This document shows positions 16,132 through 24,647 of a stretch of 35,563 bases of DNA, piece after piece. Under the pieces are notes generated by a model that was given only the letters and a program-made list of their open reading frames with translations, did not search any database and had not been told where the DNA came from. Position numbers and translations under genes: made by a program. The first letter of the stretch is position 1. Every line of letters starts with the position of its first letter. Source of the DNA: JAFKKS01 sp039808325 (GTDB lineage Bacteria; Pseudomonadota; Alphaproteobacteria; Rhizobiales; Xanthobacteraceae); assembly GCA_039808325.1 (NCBI GenBank), contig JBDHSU010000026.1:1-35563 (forward strand). Direction: 5' to 3'.

Positions 16132-18851
16132 TAATTCGTAGCCGCCTTGCGTGGCGGAGAGTTGGATTTTTTCGATTTGGGTTTTTTCGCCGGAGACGTC
16201 GATTTGGCCTTGCCTGCCGCCTTCGGCTTCGCTGCCGACTTAGGCTTGGCGGCCTTCGGCGGTGAGGATTTGGGCTTGGCGGATTTCGGCTTCGCGGCTT
16301 TTGCTGCCTTGCGGGCGGGGCGCTTGCCGCCGCCTTTGGCGATGCGTTCCTCGATCAGCGCCAGCGCTTCCGCGAGCGTGATCGCGTCCGGCGTCTTGTC
16401 GCGCGGCAGCGTGGCGTTGACGCCATCGTGACTCACATAAGCACCGTAACGCCCGTTTTTAACCACCACGGCGCCGCCGTTCGGATGGTCGCCGAGGGAG
16501 CGGCCCGGATCGCCGCCGCCGCGCCGCCCGCGACCGCCCTTCAGCGCCTTTTCGGCGATGAGTGTGACGGCGCGATTAAGCCCGATGTTGAGCACGTCGT
16601 CGCCGGCCTCGAGACTGGCGTAGGTCTTTTGATGCTGGACGTAGGGGCCGAAGCGGCCGATGCCGGCCATGATCGGCTCGCCCGTTTCCGGATGCGCGCC
16701 CACCTGGCGCGGCAGCGAGAGAAGGGCGAGCGCGCGCTCCAAGTCGATATCGCTTGGCTGCTGGCCTTTCGGGATGCTGGCGCGCTTCGGCTTTTCGCCG
16801 TCCGACCCTTCGCCGAGCTGCAGGTACGGGCCGAAACGGCCGGCGCGCAGCGAGACTTCCAGTCCGCTTTCCGGATCCTTGCCGAGGACCCGCGTGCCGC
16901 CATTGGCCGCCGCGTCGCCGTCGCCGCTGACCGCGAACTGGCGGGTGAAACGGCACTCCGGATAGTTCGAGCAGCCGACGAAGGCGCCGAAGCGGCCGAG
17001 CTTGATCGAGAGCCGCCCGTTGCCGCAGTTCGGACATTGGCGCGGGTCGCCGCCATCGGCCCGGACCGGGAAGACGTGCGGCGCCAGCACCGTATCGAGC
17101 GCGTCGAGCACCTGGCCGATACGCAGGTCCTTGATGTCGTCGACATTGCCGATGAAGGCGCTCCAGAACTCGCGCATCAGCGCGCGCCAATCGACCTCAT
17201 TGTTGGAGACGCGGTCGAGCTGCTCTTCGAGCGACGCCGTGAAGTCGTATTCGACGTAGCGTGAGAAGAAGCTCTCGAGGAACGCGATGACGAGGCGGCC
17301 CTTGTCCTCGGGCATCAGGCGCCGCTTCTCCAGGCGCACATAGCCGCGGTCCTGCAGCACCTGCAGGATGGCGGCGTAGGTGGAAGGCCGGCCGATGCCG
17401 AGTTCTTCCATGCGCTTGACGAGCGAGGCCTCCGAGTAACGCGGCGGCGGCTCGGTGAAATGCTGGTCGGCGGTGATCGACTTGCGCTCCAGCGGCTCGC
17501 CGGCGCTCATCGCGGGCAGGCGGCGGGAGTCCTCGTCGTCGTCGCCGCCGTCGTCGCGCCCCTCCTGATAGAGCGTCAGGAAGCCGTCGAACTGCACCAC
17601 GGTGCCGGTCGCGCGCAAATCGAGCACGCGCGCGCCGACCTTGGCGGTGACGTCGACGGTCGTTCGCTCCAACTCGGCCGATTCCATCTGGCTCGCGAGC
17701 GCGCGCAGCCAGATCAATTCGTAAAGCCGCGCCTGATCGGATTCGAGATATTTCGCGACCTGGCGCGGGCGGCGCGCGAGATCGGTCGGGCGGATGGCCT
17801 CGTGCGCCTCCTGCGCGTTCTTCGCCTTGACCTGGTAGCGCCGCGGCGCGCCGGGGACGTACCGATCGCCGTAATCCGCACCGATGACGCGGCGGGCGGC
17901 GGCGATGGCTTCGTCCGCGATCTGCACGCCGTCGGTGCGCATATAAGTAATGAGACCGACGGTCTCGCCGCCGATGTCGATGCCCTCGTAGAGGCGTTGC
18001 GCGATCCGCATCGTATGCGCCGGGGCGAGGCCGAGCTTGCGGCTCGCCTCCTGCTGCAGGGTCGAGGTCGTGAACGGCGGCGGCGGATGCCGTTTGGTCG
18101 GCTTTGCTTCGACATTGGCGACGGAGAAGGTCGCCGTCTCGAGCGCCTTCTTGAACGCCTCGGCCTCGGCGCCGGTGCCGACGTCGAGCCGTTGGATGCG
18201 CTTGCCGTCGGCGCCGACGAGGCGCGCCTCGAAGGTCTCCGCGCGCGGGGTCGCGAGCAGGGCGGCGATCGACCAGTATTCGCGCGGGACGAATTTCTCG
18301 ATCTCCATCTCGCGCTCGGTGACGAGACGAAGCGCGACGGATTGCACGCGTCCGGCGGAGCGGGCGCCCGGAAGCTTGCGCCACAGCACCGGCGAGAGCG
18401 TGAAGCCGACCAGATAGTCGAGTGCGCGGCGGGCGAGATAGGCATCGACCAGCGCGGCGTCGATCTCGCGCGGATGCTTCATCGCATCGGTCACCGCCTG
18501 CTTGGTGATGGCGTTGAAGACGACGCGTTCGATACGCTGGTCCTTGAGGGCCCGTTTTTCCCGTAGCGCCTCCAGCACATGCCAGGAAATGGCCTCGCCC
18601 TCACGGTCCGGGTCGGTCGCGAGGATGAGTTTATCGGCGCCCTTGATCGCCCGGGCGATGTCGGAGAGCCGCTTCTGGGCTTTGGGATCGACCTCCCAGA
18701 TCATCCGGAAGTCGGCGTCCGGGTCGACCGAGCCGTTTTTCGCGGGCAGGTCGCGGACATGACCGAACGACGCCAGGACCTCGTATCCAGGTCCCAGGTA
18801 CTTATTGATTGTCTTGGCCTTGGCCGGCGATTCGACGACGACGACGTTCAT
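16131..18851 (-). CDS. topA: DNA topoisomerase I (type IA)
   Basis: A 906-residue type IA topoisomerase that relaxes negative supercoils through a 5'-phosphotyrosine. The TOPRIM domain begins VVVESPAKAKTI at residues 3-14 and contains the metal-binding DPDREGE at 80-86. The catalytic tyrosine is Y303 in GLITYMRTDG. The C-terminal part has one four-cysteine zinc ribbon (CPNC...C...C), then several GRFGPY/GRYGAY repeats, and ends in a long lysine/alanine/proline tail of about 55 residues likely to bind DNA non-specifically. ATG at 18851 begins directly at the TOPRIM core. It is the first gene of the chain topA-rnr-DUF983-Nudix. Confidence 0.97.
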   Translation of the reverse strand: MNVVVVESPAKAKTINKYLGPGYEVLASFGHVRDLPAKNGSVDPDADFRMIWEVDPKAQKRLSDIARAIKGADKLILATDPDREGEAISWHVLEALREKRALKDQRIERVVFNAITKQAVTDAMKHPREIDAALVDAYLARRALDYLVGFTLSPVLWRKLPGARSAGRVQSVALRLVTEREMEIEKFVPREYWSIAALLATPRAETFEARLVGADGKRIQRLDVGTGAEAEAFKKALETATFSVANVEAKPTKRHPPPPFTTSTLQQEASRKLGLAPAHTMRIAQRLYEGIDIGGETVGLITYMRTDGVQIADEAIAAARRVIGADYGDRYVPGAPRRYQVKAKNAQEAHEAIRPTDLARRPRQVAKYLESDQARLYELIWLRALASQMESAELERTTVDVTAKVGARVLDLRATGTVVQFDGFLTLYQEGRDDGGDDDEDSRRLPAMSAGEPLERKSITADQHFTEPPPRYSEASLVKRMEELGIGRPSTYAAILQVLQDRGYVRLEKRRLMPEDKGRLVIAFLESFFSRYVEYDFTASLEEQLDRVSNNEVDWRALMREFWSAFIGNVDDIKDLRIGQVLDALDTVLAPHVFPVRADGGDPRQCPNCGNGRLSIKLGRFGAFVGCSNYPECRFTRQFAVSGDGDAAANGGTRVLGKDPESGLEVSLRAGRFGPYLQLGEGSDGEKPKRASIPKGQQPSDIDLERALALLSLPRQVGAHPETGEPIMAGIGRFGPYVQHQKTYASLEAGDDVLNIGLNRAVTLIAEKALKGGRGRRGGGDPGRSLGDHPNGGAVVVKNGRYGAYVSHDGVNATLPRDKTPDAITLAEALALIEERIAKGGGKRPARKAAKAAKPKSAKPKSSPPKAAKPKSAAKPKAAGKAKSTSPAKKPKSKKSNSPPRKAATN

Positions 18852-19059
18852 GCGACCGAAATTGTGAGGGTTTTGGCGGCGCGGCCGCGGATGAGGCCGC
18901 CGCAATCGGGCGGGAACATGGGTAATCGGACCATGTCTGTCAAATAGGCCTCCGCGAAATCATCCGCCATTGATGCAACTATTGAGAGCGTTATTGAATT
19001 TATGCACTTAAATGGATATTCTTCTCCTTGAAATGCTCGGCCGAGGAAAAGAAAGCAAA

Positions 19060-19248
19060 ATGCCCTCGACGCCATGCCGACCCGACGAGCGAATAGCGAC
19101 GGCGCGCTACCTTGCCGACATGGCGGCGCAGTGCGCGCGATTGGCCCGCGCACAGGGGTTCGATGCGCTGGGATACGTTTTCGATATGGCCAGTCTCGAA
19201 GCGAGAAATGCCGCAGGCGAGCGCGGACGCCCCGAGACGACGACTTAG
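19060..19248 (+). CDS. Small conserved-type hypothetical protein
   Basis: A 62-residue protein lying on the strand opposite its neighbours, between dprA and topA. The core ATARYLADMAAQCARLARAQ followed by GYVFDMASLEAR looks like two amphipathic helices; I recall similar small proteins in Hyphomicrobiales but know no function. ATG at 19060 is preferred over an in-frame ATG at 19012 because GAGGAAAAG precedes it at good spacing. It ends 18 bp before the dprA stop (convergent). It probably has its own promoter in the AT-richer stretch at 18960-19050. Confidence 0.72.
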   Translation: MPSTPCRPDERIATARYLADMAAQCARLARAQGFDALGYVFDMASLEARNAAGERGRPETTT

Positions 19249-19266
19249 GCGCCGGCATCCGGGATT

Positions 19267-20385
19267 TTATCCGCTCAGCGCCACCAGCCCGCCGCGATGC
19301 CGATCGAGCCGGCCGGCGATCTCGAGCTCCAAAAGCACCGTTCGTACCACCGCGGGGCTCGCGTTGGCCATGCGCACCAGGTCGTCGATGCTGACCGGCG
19401 TCGGTCCGAGCAGGCCGACGATGCGCGTCCGCTCGGTCGCGGCCGGTTCTTCAAGCCGCTCGGGATCGGGGGGCGACGGCTCTTCGAGGGGCAGGCGGTT
19501 GGCGCGTTCCAGCATCGGCATCAGGACGGAAAGAACATCATCGCAATGCGTGACCAGCGTCGCCCCCTGTTTGAGCAGGCCGTTGGTTCCCTCGGTGCGC
19601 GGATCGAGCGGCGAGCCCGGGACGGCGAAGACCTCGCGACCTTGTTCCAGCGCCAATCGCGCGGTGATGAGCGAGCCCGAGCGCCGCGCCGCCTCGACCA
19701 CGAGAACGCCGGCGGAAAGCCCGGAGACAAGGCGGTTGCGGCGGGGAAAGTCGCGCGCTCGCGGCTCCCACCCCATGGGCATTTCGCTCAGCGCCGCGCC
19801 GCTCTCCCGGATTTGCGCGAGGAGTGGCGCGTGTTCCTTCGGGTAGACGCGGTCGAGGCCGCCGGCGAGCGCGGCGACCGTGCCGCTCCGCAGGCTGCCG
19901 CGATGCGCCGCCGCATCGATGCCGCGCGCAAGCCCGGAGACGATCACGATCCCGGCCTGGCCGAGTTCATAAGCGATGCGTTCGGCAAACTTCATCCCGG
20001 CGGCCGACGCATTGCGCGCGCCGACGATGGCGAGCGTCGCCCCTGAGGCGATCTCTGGGCGGCCGAGGACGAAGAGGACCGGGGGAGCGTCGTCGACGGC
20101 CCGCAGCCGGGACGGATAGTCGGCTTCGCCGAGCGTGACCATGGCCGCGCCGAGCGCGCCGGCCGCGGCCAGTTCGCGCTCCGCTTCATCGATCGAGCAG
20201 ATACGTCCGGGGGCCTGGGCGCCGCCGCGGCGCGCGAGCGACGGCAGGGCCGCGAGCGCGGCGGCCGCGCCGCCGTAGTGGTTGAGCAGCGCGCGGAACG
20301 TGCGCGGACCGATATTTTCGCTGCGAATGAGCCGCAGCCAGTCCAGCCGCTGCGCGTCCGTCAGACGGATTCCGGACTTGGCCAT
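19267..20385 (-). CDS. dprA: DNA processing protein DprA (Smf)
   Basis: A 372-residue protein that binds incoming single-stranded DNA and loads RecA during transformation; the gene is also widespread in bacteria not known to be competent. An N-terminal SAM-like region precedes the Rossmann-like DprA core, where AIVGARNASAAG, VSGLARGIDAAAH, GGLDRVYPKEH and FPRRNRLVSGLS are clear. A winged-helix C-terminal domain (about 305-372, with TPVSIDDLVRMAN) is present, as in longer DprA proteins. ATG at 20385. It follows plsY by 187 bp containing a palindromic repeat. Confidence 0.95.
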   Translation of the reverse strand: MAKSGIRLTDAQRLDWLRLIRSENIGPRTFRALLNHYGGAAAALAALPSLARRGGAQAPGRICSIDEAERELAAAGALGAAMVTLGEADYPSRLRAVDDAPPVLFVLGRPEIASGATLAIVGARNASAAGMKFAERIAYELGQAGIVIVSGLARGIDAAAHRGSLRSGTVAALAGGLDRVYPKEHAPLLAQIRESGAALSEMPMGWEPRARDFPRRNRLVSGLSAGVLVVEAARRSGSLITARLALEQGREVFAVPGSPLDPRTEGTNGLLKQGATLVTHCDDVLSVLMPMLERANRLPLEEPSPPDPERLEEPAATERTRIVGLLGPTPVSIDDLVRMANASPAVVRTVLLELEIAGRLDRHRGGLVALSG

Positions 20386-20461
20386 TCCCGCCCCCGCATT
20401 GTCGCGGAGCCGAGCATGGCCTGCATAAAGCGCTCAGTACAAGCAGAGATTGTGGAGGCTG

Positions 20462-20510
20462 GAGTGGGATGAGGAAAAGTGTGGAGCGGTTTTCCGCCCG
20501 CATCCCGCTC
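20462..20510. repeat. Palindromic intergenic repeat, first arm
   Basis: An imperfect hairpin between plsY and dprA. GAGTGGGATG (20462-20471) pairs with CATCCCGCTC (20501-20510) with one G-T wobble, and GGAAAA (20473-20478) pairs with TTTTCC (20490-20495). Together with the hairpin at 20525-20573 it resembles a short dispersed repeat that I recall between genes in Hyphomicrobiales genomes. No coding capacity. Confidence 0.65.
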
Positions 20511-20524
20511 TAAATATTGAGTAT

Positions 20525-20573
20525 CGATCACGTTCATGATTTTGGATCGATTCGATCCAAAATCATCGTGATC
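20525..20573. repeat. Palindromic intergenic repeat, second arm, abutting the plsY stop
   Basis: A near-perfect long hairpin. The 15-nt arm 20536-20550 pairs with 20552-20566, and after a 4-nt bulge GATCACG (20525-20531) pairs with CGTGATC (20567-20573). The right arm runs into the plsY stop codon, so transcripts of plsY end in this structure; it could terminate or stabilise the mRNA. Symmetric, with no strong T-run. Confidence 0.75.
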
Positions 20574-21199
20574 TAGCCGGCCGCCGTTTCGGCTTTCTTG
20601 CCGATCTTGCCTTCGGTGCCGGCGGCGAGCCGCGCGATATTGGCGCGATGCATGATCCAGACGAGGATCGTCAACGCGGCGAACAGTTCCGTGAGCTGTG
20701 TGTCGCCGCGCCACCAGAAGAACGGCGCCATCGCCGCACTCGCGATCAGCGCCGAAAGCGACGAGTAGCGCGTGGCGAGGGCGACCGCGAGCCAGATCGC
20801 ACAGAAGACGAGCGCCGCCGGCCAATGGAAGCCGAGCAGGATGCCGATATAGGTGGCGACGCCTTTCCCGCCTTTGAATTTCAGCCAGATGGGAAACAGG
20901 TGTCCGATGAAAACGCCGACGGCGGCGACGACGGCGAGGTCGCGCCCGCCGAAATGCGCAACGATCAATACGGCGGCGGTTCCCTTCAGGACGTCGAACA
21001 GGAGCGTGGCCGCCGCGAGCTCCTTGCGGCCCGTGCGCAGCACATTGGTCGCGCCGATATTGCCGGAACCGATGCTGCGGATGTCCGTCGTGCCGGCGAG
21101 GCGCGTGACGATCAGCCCGAACGGAATCGCGCCGAGGAGGTAGCCGAGCAAGAACGCGGCCAAGGCGTGGAGCGGTGAGGCGGCGAGAGCGGTCAGCAT
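20573..21199 (-). CDS. plsY: Glycerol-3-phosphate acyltransferase PlsY
   Basis: A 208-residue inner-membrane enzyme that transfers an acyl group from acyl-phosphate to position 1 of glycerol-3-phosphate, the first step of phospholipid synthesis. About five membrane helices are visible. The three conserved loops are present: SGNIGATN near residue 45, the glycine-rich phosphate loop FKGGKGVAT near 107, and the segment around RYSSLSAL. ATG at 21199, 4 bp after the pyrC-like stop, is preferred over an in-frame TTG at 21235 that would overlap that gene. Confidence 0.95.
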   Translation of the reverse strand: MLTALAASPLHALAAFLLGYLLGAIPFGLIVTRLAGTTDIRSIGSGNIGATNVLRTGRKELAAATLLFDVLKGTAAVLIVAHFGGRDLAVVAAVGVFIGHLFPIWLKFKGGKGVATYIGILLGFHWPAALVFCAIWLAVALATRYSSLSALIASAAMAPFFWWRGDTQLTELFAALTILVWIMHRANIARLAAGTEGKIGKKAETAAG

Positions 21200-21203
21200 A
21201 CGC

Positions 21204-22508
21204 TCAAGCGTAAGCGTAAGCGGTGCGTCCGGCAACGACGGTGCGCACGACGCGGCCTTGCAGGCGCGCTTCGTCGAACGGCGTGTTCTTGCATTTCGAT
21301 TTCAGTTGCGCCGGGTCGAGCACCCACGGCGCATCGAGATCGATCACGATCACGTCGGCGCGCGCGCCGGGCTTCAGCGTTCCGCCCGGGATCCCGAGGA
21401 GCTGCGCCGGACGCGTCGACATCGCCTTCAAGAGCGCCGCGAGGCCGACATCGCCGCTGTGCACAAGGCGCAGCCCCGCCGGCAACATCGTTTGGAGTCC
21501 GACCGCTCCCGGGGCCGCTTCCGCGAACGGCAGCCGCTTGGTCTCGACGTCTTGCGGGTCGTGGTCGGACATCACGACATCGATCAACCCCGAGGCCAGC
21601 GCCGCGACGAGGGCGGCGCGGTCGCTCTCCGGACGCAACGGCGGCGTCATCTTGCAGAAGGTGCGATAGGCGCCGATGTCGATTTCGTTCAGCGTGAGAT
21701 GGTTGATCGAGGCGGCGGCGCTGATGGCGAGCCCCGTCTCCTTGCCGCGACGGATCACGTCCAGCGATTCCATGCAGGTGATGGAGGCGGCGTGGTAGCG
21801 TCCGCCGCCCGAAGCGACCAGGCGGAGATCGCGCTCCAGCACGATCGTTTCGGCGGCCTTGGGAACGCCCATGAGACCGAGCCGGGCGGCGAACCCGCCT
21901 TCGGTCATCACGCCCTCGCCGACGAGGTTCGCGTCCTCGGTGTGATGGACGATGAGAGCGTCGAAATCCTGCGCGTAGGCGAGCGCGCGACGCATGACCT
22001 GCGCGTTCGCGACGCTTTTCGCGCCGTCCGTGAAGGCGACGGCGCCGGCCGCCTTGAGGAGGCCGATCTCGGTCATCTCCTTGCCCGCGAGGCCCTTCGT
22101 CAACGCCGCCATCGGATGCACGTGCACGATCGCGGTGTCGCGCGCCCGGCGCAGGACGAAGTCGACGATCGCCGGCTCGTCGATCGCCGGCGACGTGTTC
22201 GGCTGGCACACGATCGTGGTGACGCCGCCCGCCGCCGCCGCCTCGCTTGCCGAGGCGAGCGTCTCGCGATGCTCGGCGCCCGGTTCGCCGACGAAGGCAC
22301 GCATGTCGATCAGGCCCGGCGCCACGACTTGGCCGGCGCAGTCGATCGTCTGCGTTCCGTCCGGCACGCCCGATGCGCGAATGCCCTGCCGCGTGTCGCG
22401 GATCACGCCGTCGGCGATCAGCACGTCGCCCTGCATGTCGAGATCGCGCGACGGATCGACGACGCGCGCATTCGCGAGCAGGAGAGGGCGGGCTTCGATT
22501 TGCACCAT
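21204..22508 (-). CDS. Dihydroorotase-like protein, probably catalytically inactive (PyrC'/PyrX type)
   Basis: A 434-residue amidohydrolase-fold protein clearly homologous to class I dihydroorotase (overall length, GLID...EPGAEHRETL, AAAGGVTT, GAVAFTDGAKSV). However, metal ligands are gone: the D-x-H-x-H motif reads DMRAF at 68-72 (R70 and F72 in place of both histidines), and the HVS-type histidine is replaced in RYHAASIT near 240. A histidine in HHTED (about 188-192) and D315 in MSDHDP remain. The gene follows pyrB by 6 bp. By analogy with Pseudomonas, where an inactive PyrC' is a structural partner of PyrB, I infer a role in an aspartate transcarbamoylase complex rather than in dihydroorotate formation. 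ATG at 22508. Confidence 0.88.
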   Translation of the reverse strand: MVQIEARPLLLANARVVDPSRDLDMQGDVLIADGVIRDTRQGIRASGVPDGTQTIDCAGQVVAPGLIDMRAFVGEPGAEHRETLASASEAAAAGGVTTIVCQPNTSPAIDEPAIVDFVLRRARDTAIVHVHPMAALTKGLAGKEMTEIGLLKAAGAVAFTDGAKSVANAQVMRRALAYAQDFDALIVHHTEDANLVGEGVMTEGGFAARLGLMGVPKAAETIVLERDLRLVASGGGRYHAASITCMESLDVIRRGKETGLAISAAASINHLTLNEIDIGAYRTFCKMTPPLRPESDRAALVAALASGLIDVVMSDHDPQDVETKRLPFAEAAPGAVGLQTMLPAGLRLVHSGDVGLAALLKAMSTRPAQLLGIPGGTLKPGARADVIVIDLDAPWVLDPAQLKSKCKNTPFDEARLQGRVVRTVVAGRTAYAYA

Positions 22509-22514
22509 CAGGAT

Positions 22515-23468
22515 TCACGCATTCGGCAGGCCGCGCGAGAGCGCTTCGAGCACGGCCATGCGGACCGCGACGCCCATCTCGACTTGCTGGCGGATGAGGG
22601 ACTGCGCACCGTCCGCGACGGCGGAGTCGATCTCGACGCCGCGATTCATCGGGCCGGGATGCATCACCAAGGCGTCCGGCTTGGCGTAGCGCAGCTTCGC
22701 CTGATCGAGACCGTAGAAGCGGAAATATTCCTGCACGGACGGGACGAAAGAGCCGCTCATGCGCTCGCGCTGCAGCCGAAGCATCATTACGATATCGGCG
22801 CCGGCGAGTCCTTCGCGCATGTCGCGCATCACTTCGACGCCGAACTGCTCGACGCCGGCGGGCAGCAGCGTCGCCGGCGCCACGAGGCGAACGCGCGCGC
22901 CGAGCGCGTTGAGCAGGATGATGTTCGAGCGCGCGACGCGCGAGTGCAGAATGTCGCCGCAGATGACGACGATCAGTCCCTCGATGCGCCCCTTGTTGCG
23001 CCGGATGGTGAGCGCGTCGAGCAGCGCTTGCGTCGGGTGTTCGTGCGCGCCGTCGCCCGCATTCACGACCGCGCCGTCGACCTTCTGTGCCAGCAAGGCG
23101 ACCGCGCCGGACGCGTGATGCCGCACCACCAGGAGATCCGGATGCATCGCGTTGAGCGTGATCGCGGTGTCGAGGAGCGTCTCGCCCTTTTTGATCGATG
23201 AGACGCCGACCGACATGTTCATGACGTCGGCGCCGAGGCGCTTGCCGGCAAGCTCGAACGAGGATTGCGTGCGCGTCGAGACTTCGAAGAAGAGGTTGAT
23301 CAGCGTTCGTCCGCGCAGCGTCGTGCGCTTTTTCTCGATCTGCCGGTTGAGCTCGACGAATTCTTCCGAGAGGTCGAGCAGGCCGACGATCTCGTCATGC
23401 GAAAGCCCTTCGATCCCGAGCAAGTGGCGCCGGCCGAGAACGAAAGAGGACTTCGGAGCGATGTTCAT
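22515..23468 (-). CDS. pyrB: Aspartate carbamoyltransferase catalytic subunit
   Basis: A 317-residue aspartate transcarbamoylase that condenses carbamoyl phosphate with aspartate, the committed step of pyrimidine synthesis. The carbamoyl-phosphate loop STRT is at 64-67, the mobile loop KKGET at 93-97, HPTQ at 144-147 and the C-terminal HPGPMNRG motif near 270. There is no PyrI regulatory gene nearby; instead the dihydroorotase-like gene follows directly. First gene of pyrB-pyrC'-plsY-dprA. ATG at 23468. Confidence 0.97.
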   Translation of the reverse strand: MNIAPKSSFVLGRRHLLGIEGLSHDEIVGLLDLSEEFVELNRQIEKKRTTLRGRTLINLFFEVSTRTQSSFELAGKRLGADVMNMSVGVSSIKKGETLLDTAITLNAMHPDLLVVRHHASGAVALLAQKVDGAVVNAGDGAHEHPTQALLDALTIRRNKGRIEGLIVVICGDILHSRVARSNIILLNALGARVRLVAPATLLPAGVEQFGVEVMRDMREGLAGADIVMMLRLQRERMSGSFVPSVQEYFRFYGLDQAKLRYAKPDALVMHPGPMNRGVEIDSAVADGAQSLIRQQVEMGVAVRMAVLEALSRGLPNA

Positions 23469-23478
23469 TAAAGCGGTT

Positions 23479-23507
23479 CCTATAGGCAGCTAAGGTCCGC
23501 GGGGCAA
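23479..23507 (-). promoter_or_regulatory. Candidate promoter of pyrB
   Basis: On the minus strand TTGCCC (23507-23502) and TATAGG (23484-23479) are separated by 17 bp; each matches four of six consensus positions. The predicted start of transcription would fall only a few bases before the pyrB ATG, implying an almost leaderless message, which lowers confidence. Confidence 0.27.
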
Positions 23508-23701
23508 GCCTCAGGTGGGGCCGTCCACCAAAACCGACGGCCAGCGTTGGGAGCGCCGGAAAGGCGATGACGAAAAGTTCAACGGCGGCAGGAACGTCGA
23601 CGTCGGGCCGGGGGTTAATATCCAGAGAAAAGAGGCGACCGGTTGAAGGCCGCCACAGGCCGCCCGGTCCCTGCGGCCGCAATCAGAAACGGAGTGTTTC
23701 G

Positions 23702-24079
23702 ATGCCGAACATGCCTCGTTCCGCCCTTTGGGCCTGCAGCTTCGGCGCGGCCTTGGTTCTCGGCGCCCTGGGTCCGGCTTCGGCGGCTCCCGCCGCGCCC
23801 CTTGCCGGGGTGAGCGCGGCGGCGTCCGGAGCGGCCACAATTCAGGTCGCCGCGCGCAAGAAGCCCCGTCACAAATATCGGCATGGCCATCGTCGCTCCC
23901 ATGGCGGCGGGCGGGTCTATGCGCCGCGTGGCTACGACAATGTCGGCTCCGTCGGTCAGGATGGCTACGGTTATGGCTACAACCGCTTCAGCGGCCAGCG
24001 CTACCAGAGCTGCGTCTTCGACGAAGGCTACGGGCGGACGCGGCCGTGCGACGCCGGCGGTGGCGGCAGCCGGGACTGA
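23702..24079 (+). CDS. Small secreted basic, glycine/tyrosine-rich protein
   Basis: A 125-residue protein I do not recognise. Residues 1-28 form a signal peptide with a hydrophobic stretch and an A-S-A cleavage site. After it comes an alanine-rich segment, a strongly basic block rich in K, R and H (about 52-70), then a glycine/tyrosine-rich block (GYGYGYNRF), and two cysteines near the C-terminus (C102, C117) that could form a disulphide. ATG at 23702 is preceded by CGGAGTG at good spacing. It diverges from pyrB (233 bp apart) and ends 2 bp before the convergent ruvX stop. Envelope location is inferred. Confidence 0.7.
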   Translation: MPNMPRSALWACSFGAALVLGALGPASAAPAAPLAGVSAAASGAATIQVAARKKPRHKYRHGHRRSHGGGRVYAPRGYDNVGSVGQDGYGYGYNRFSGQRYQSCVFDEGYGRTRPCDAGGGGSRD

Positions 24080-24081
24080 TG

Positions 24082-24558
24082 CTAACCGTGTGAAAGGCGC
24101 GCCAGGCGATCGAGCGCGCCTTGCAGGATGAAAACGGCGGCGTGCTGATCGATGACCTCGGCGCGCCGCCGTCGCCGCATGTCGGCGGCGATCAGTTCGC
24201 GTTCCGCATGCACGGTCGACAGGCGCTCGTCCCACAGTGCGATGGGAAGGCTGGTGAGGCGCGACAGGTTGCGGGCGAAGGCGCGCGTCGATTGGACTCG
24301 CGGACCTTCGCTGCCGTCCATGTTGAGCGGCAAGCCGAGCACGAACCCGACGGCGCCGCGTTCGGTCGCGAGTGCGATGATGCGGGCCGCGTCGGCCGAA
24401 AACGCCTTCCGCTTGATCGTCTCGACGCTCGTCGCCAGCCGGCGGTCGGGATCGCTCGCCGCTACGCCGATGGTCTTGGTGCCGAGATCGAGCCCGAGCA
24501 GGGCGCCGCGCGCGGGCAGAAGCGGCGACGCTTCGACGAGCGAAAGAACGGACGGCAT
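24082..24558 (-). CDS. ruvX: Putative pre-16S rRNA nuclease / Holliday junction resolvase-like protein
   Basis: A 158-residue YqgF/RuvX protein with an RNase H-like fold. It is known both for 5'-end maturation of 16S rRNA and as a Holliday-junction resolvase homologue. The acidic active site is visible: D in GLDLGTKTIGVA (near 24), E in DERLST and D in VIDQHAA near the C-terminus. The glycine-rich strand GFVLGLPLNMDGS is also typical. ATG at 24558 is preferred over the TTG just before it. It is divergent from the decayed hydrolase gene. Confidence 0.93.
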   Translation of the reverse strand: MPSVLSLVEASPLLPARGALLGLDLGTKTIGVAASDPDRRLATSVETIKRKAFSADAARIIALATERGAVGFVLGLPLNMDGSEGPRVQSTRAFARNLSRLTSLPIALWDERLSTVHAERELIAADMRRRRRAEVIDQHAAVFILQGALDRLARLSHG

Positions 24559-24647
24559 CAAGGCATCCTCATCCGGCCAGCCGGCCGCCGATCGGTGAAG
24601 AGGCGGAGCGTCATTCTATACTCCGTCACTCGCACACGTTCGGAGGC

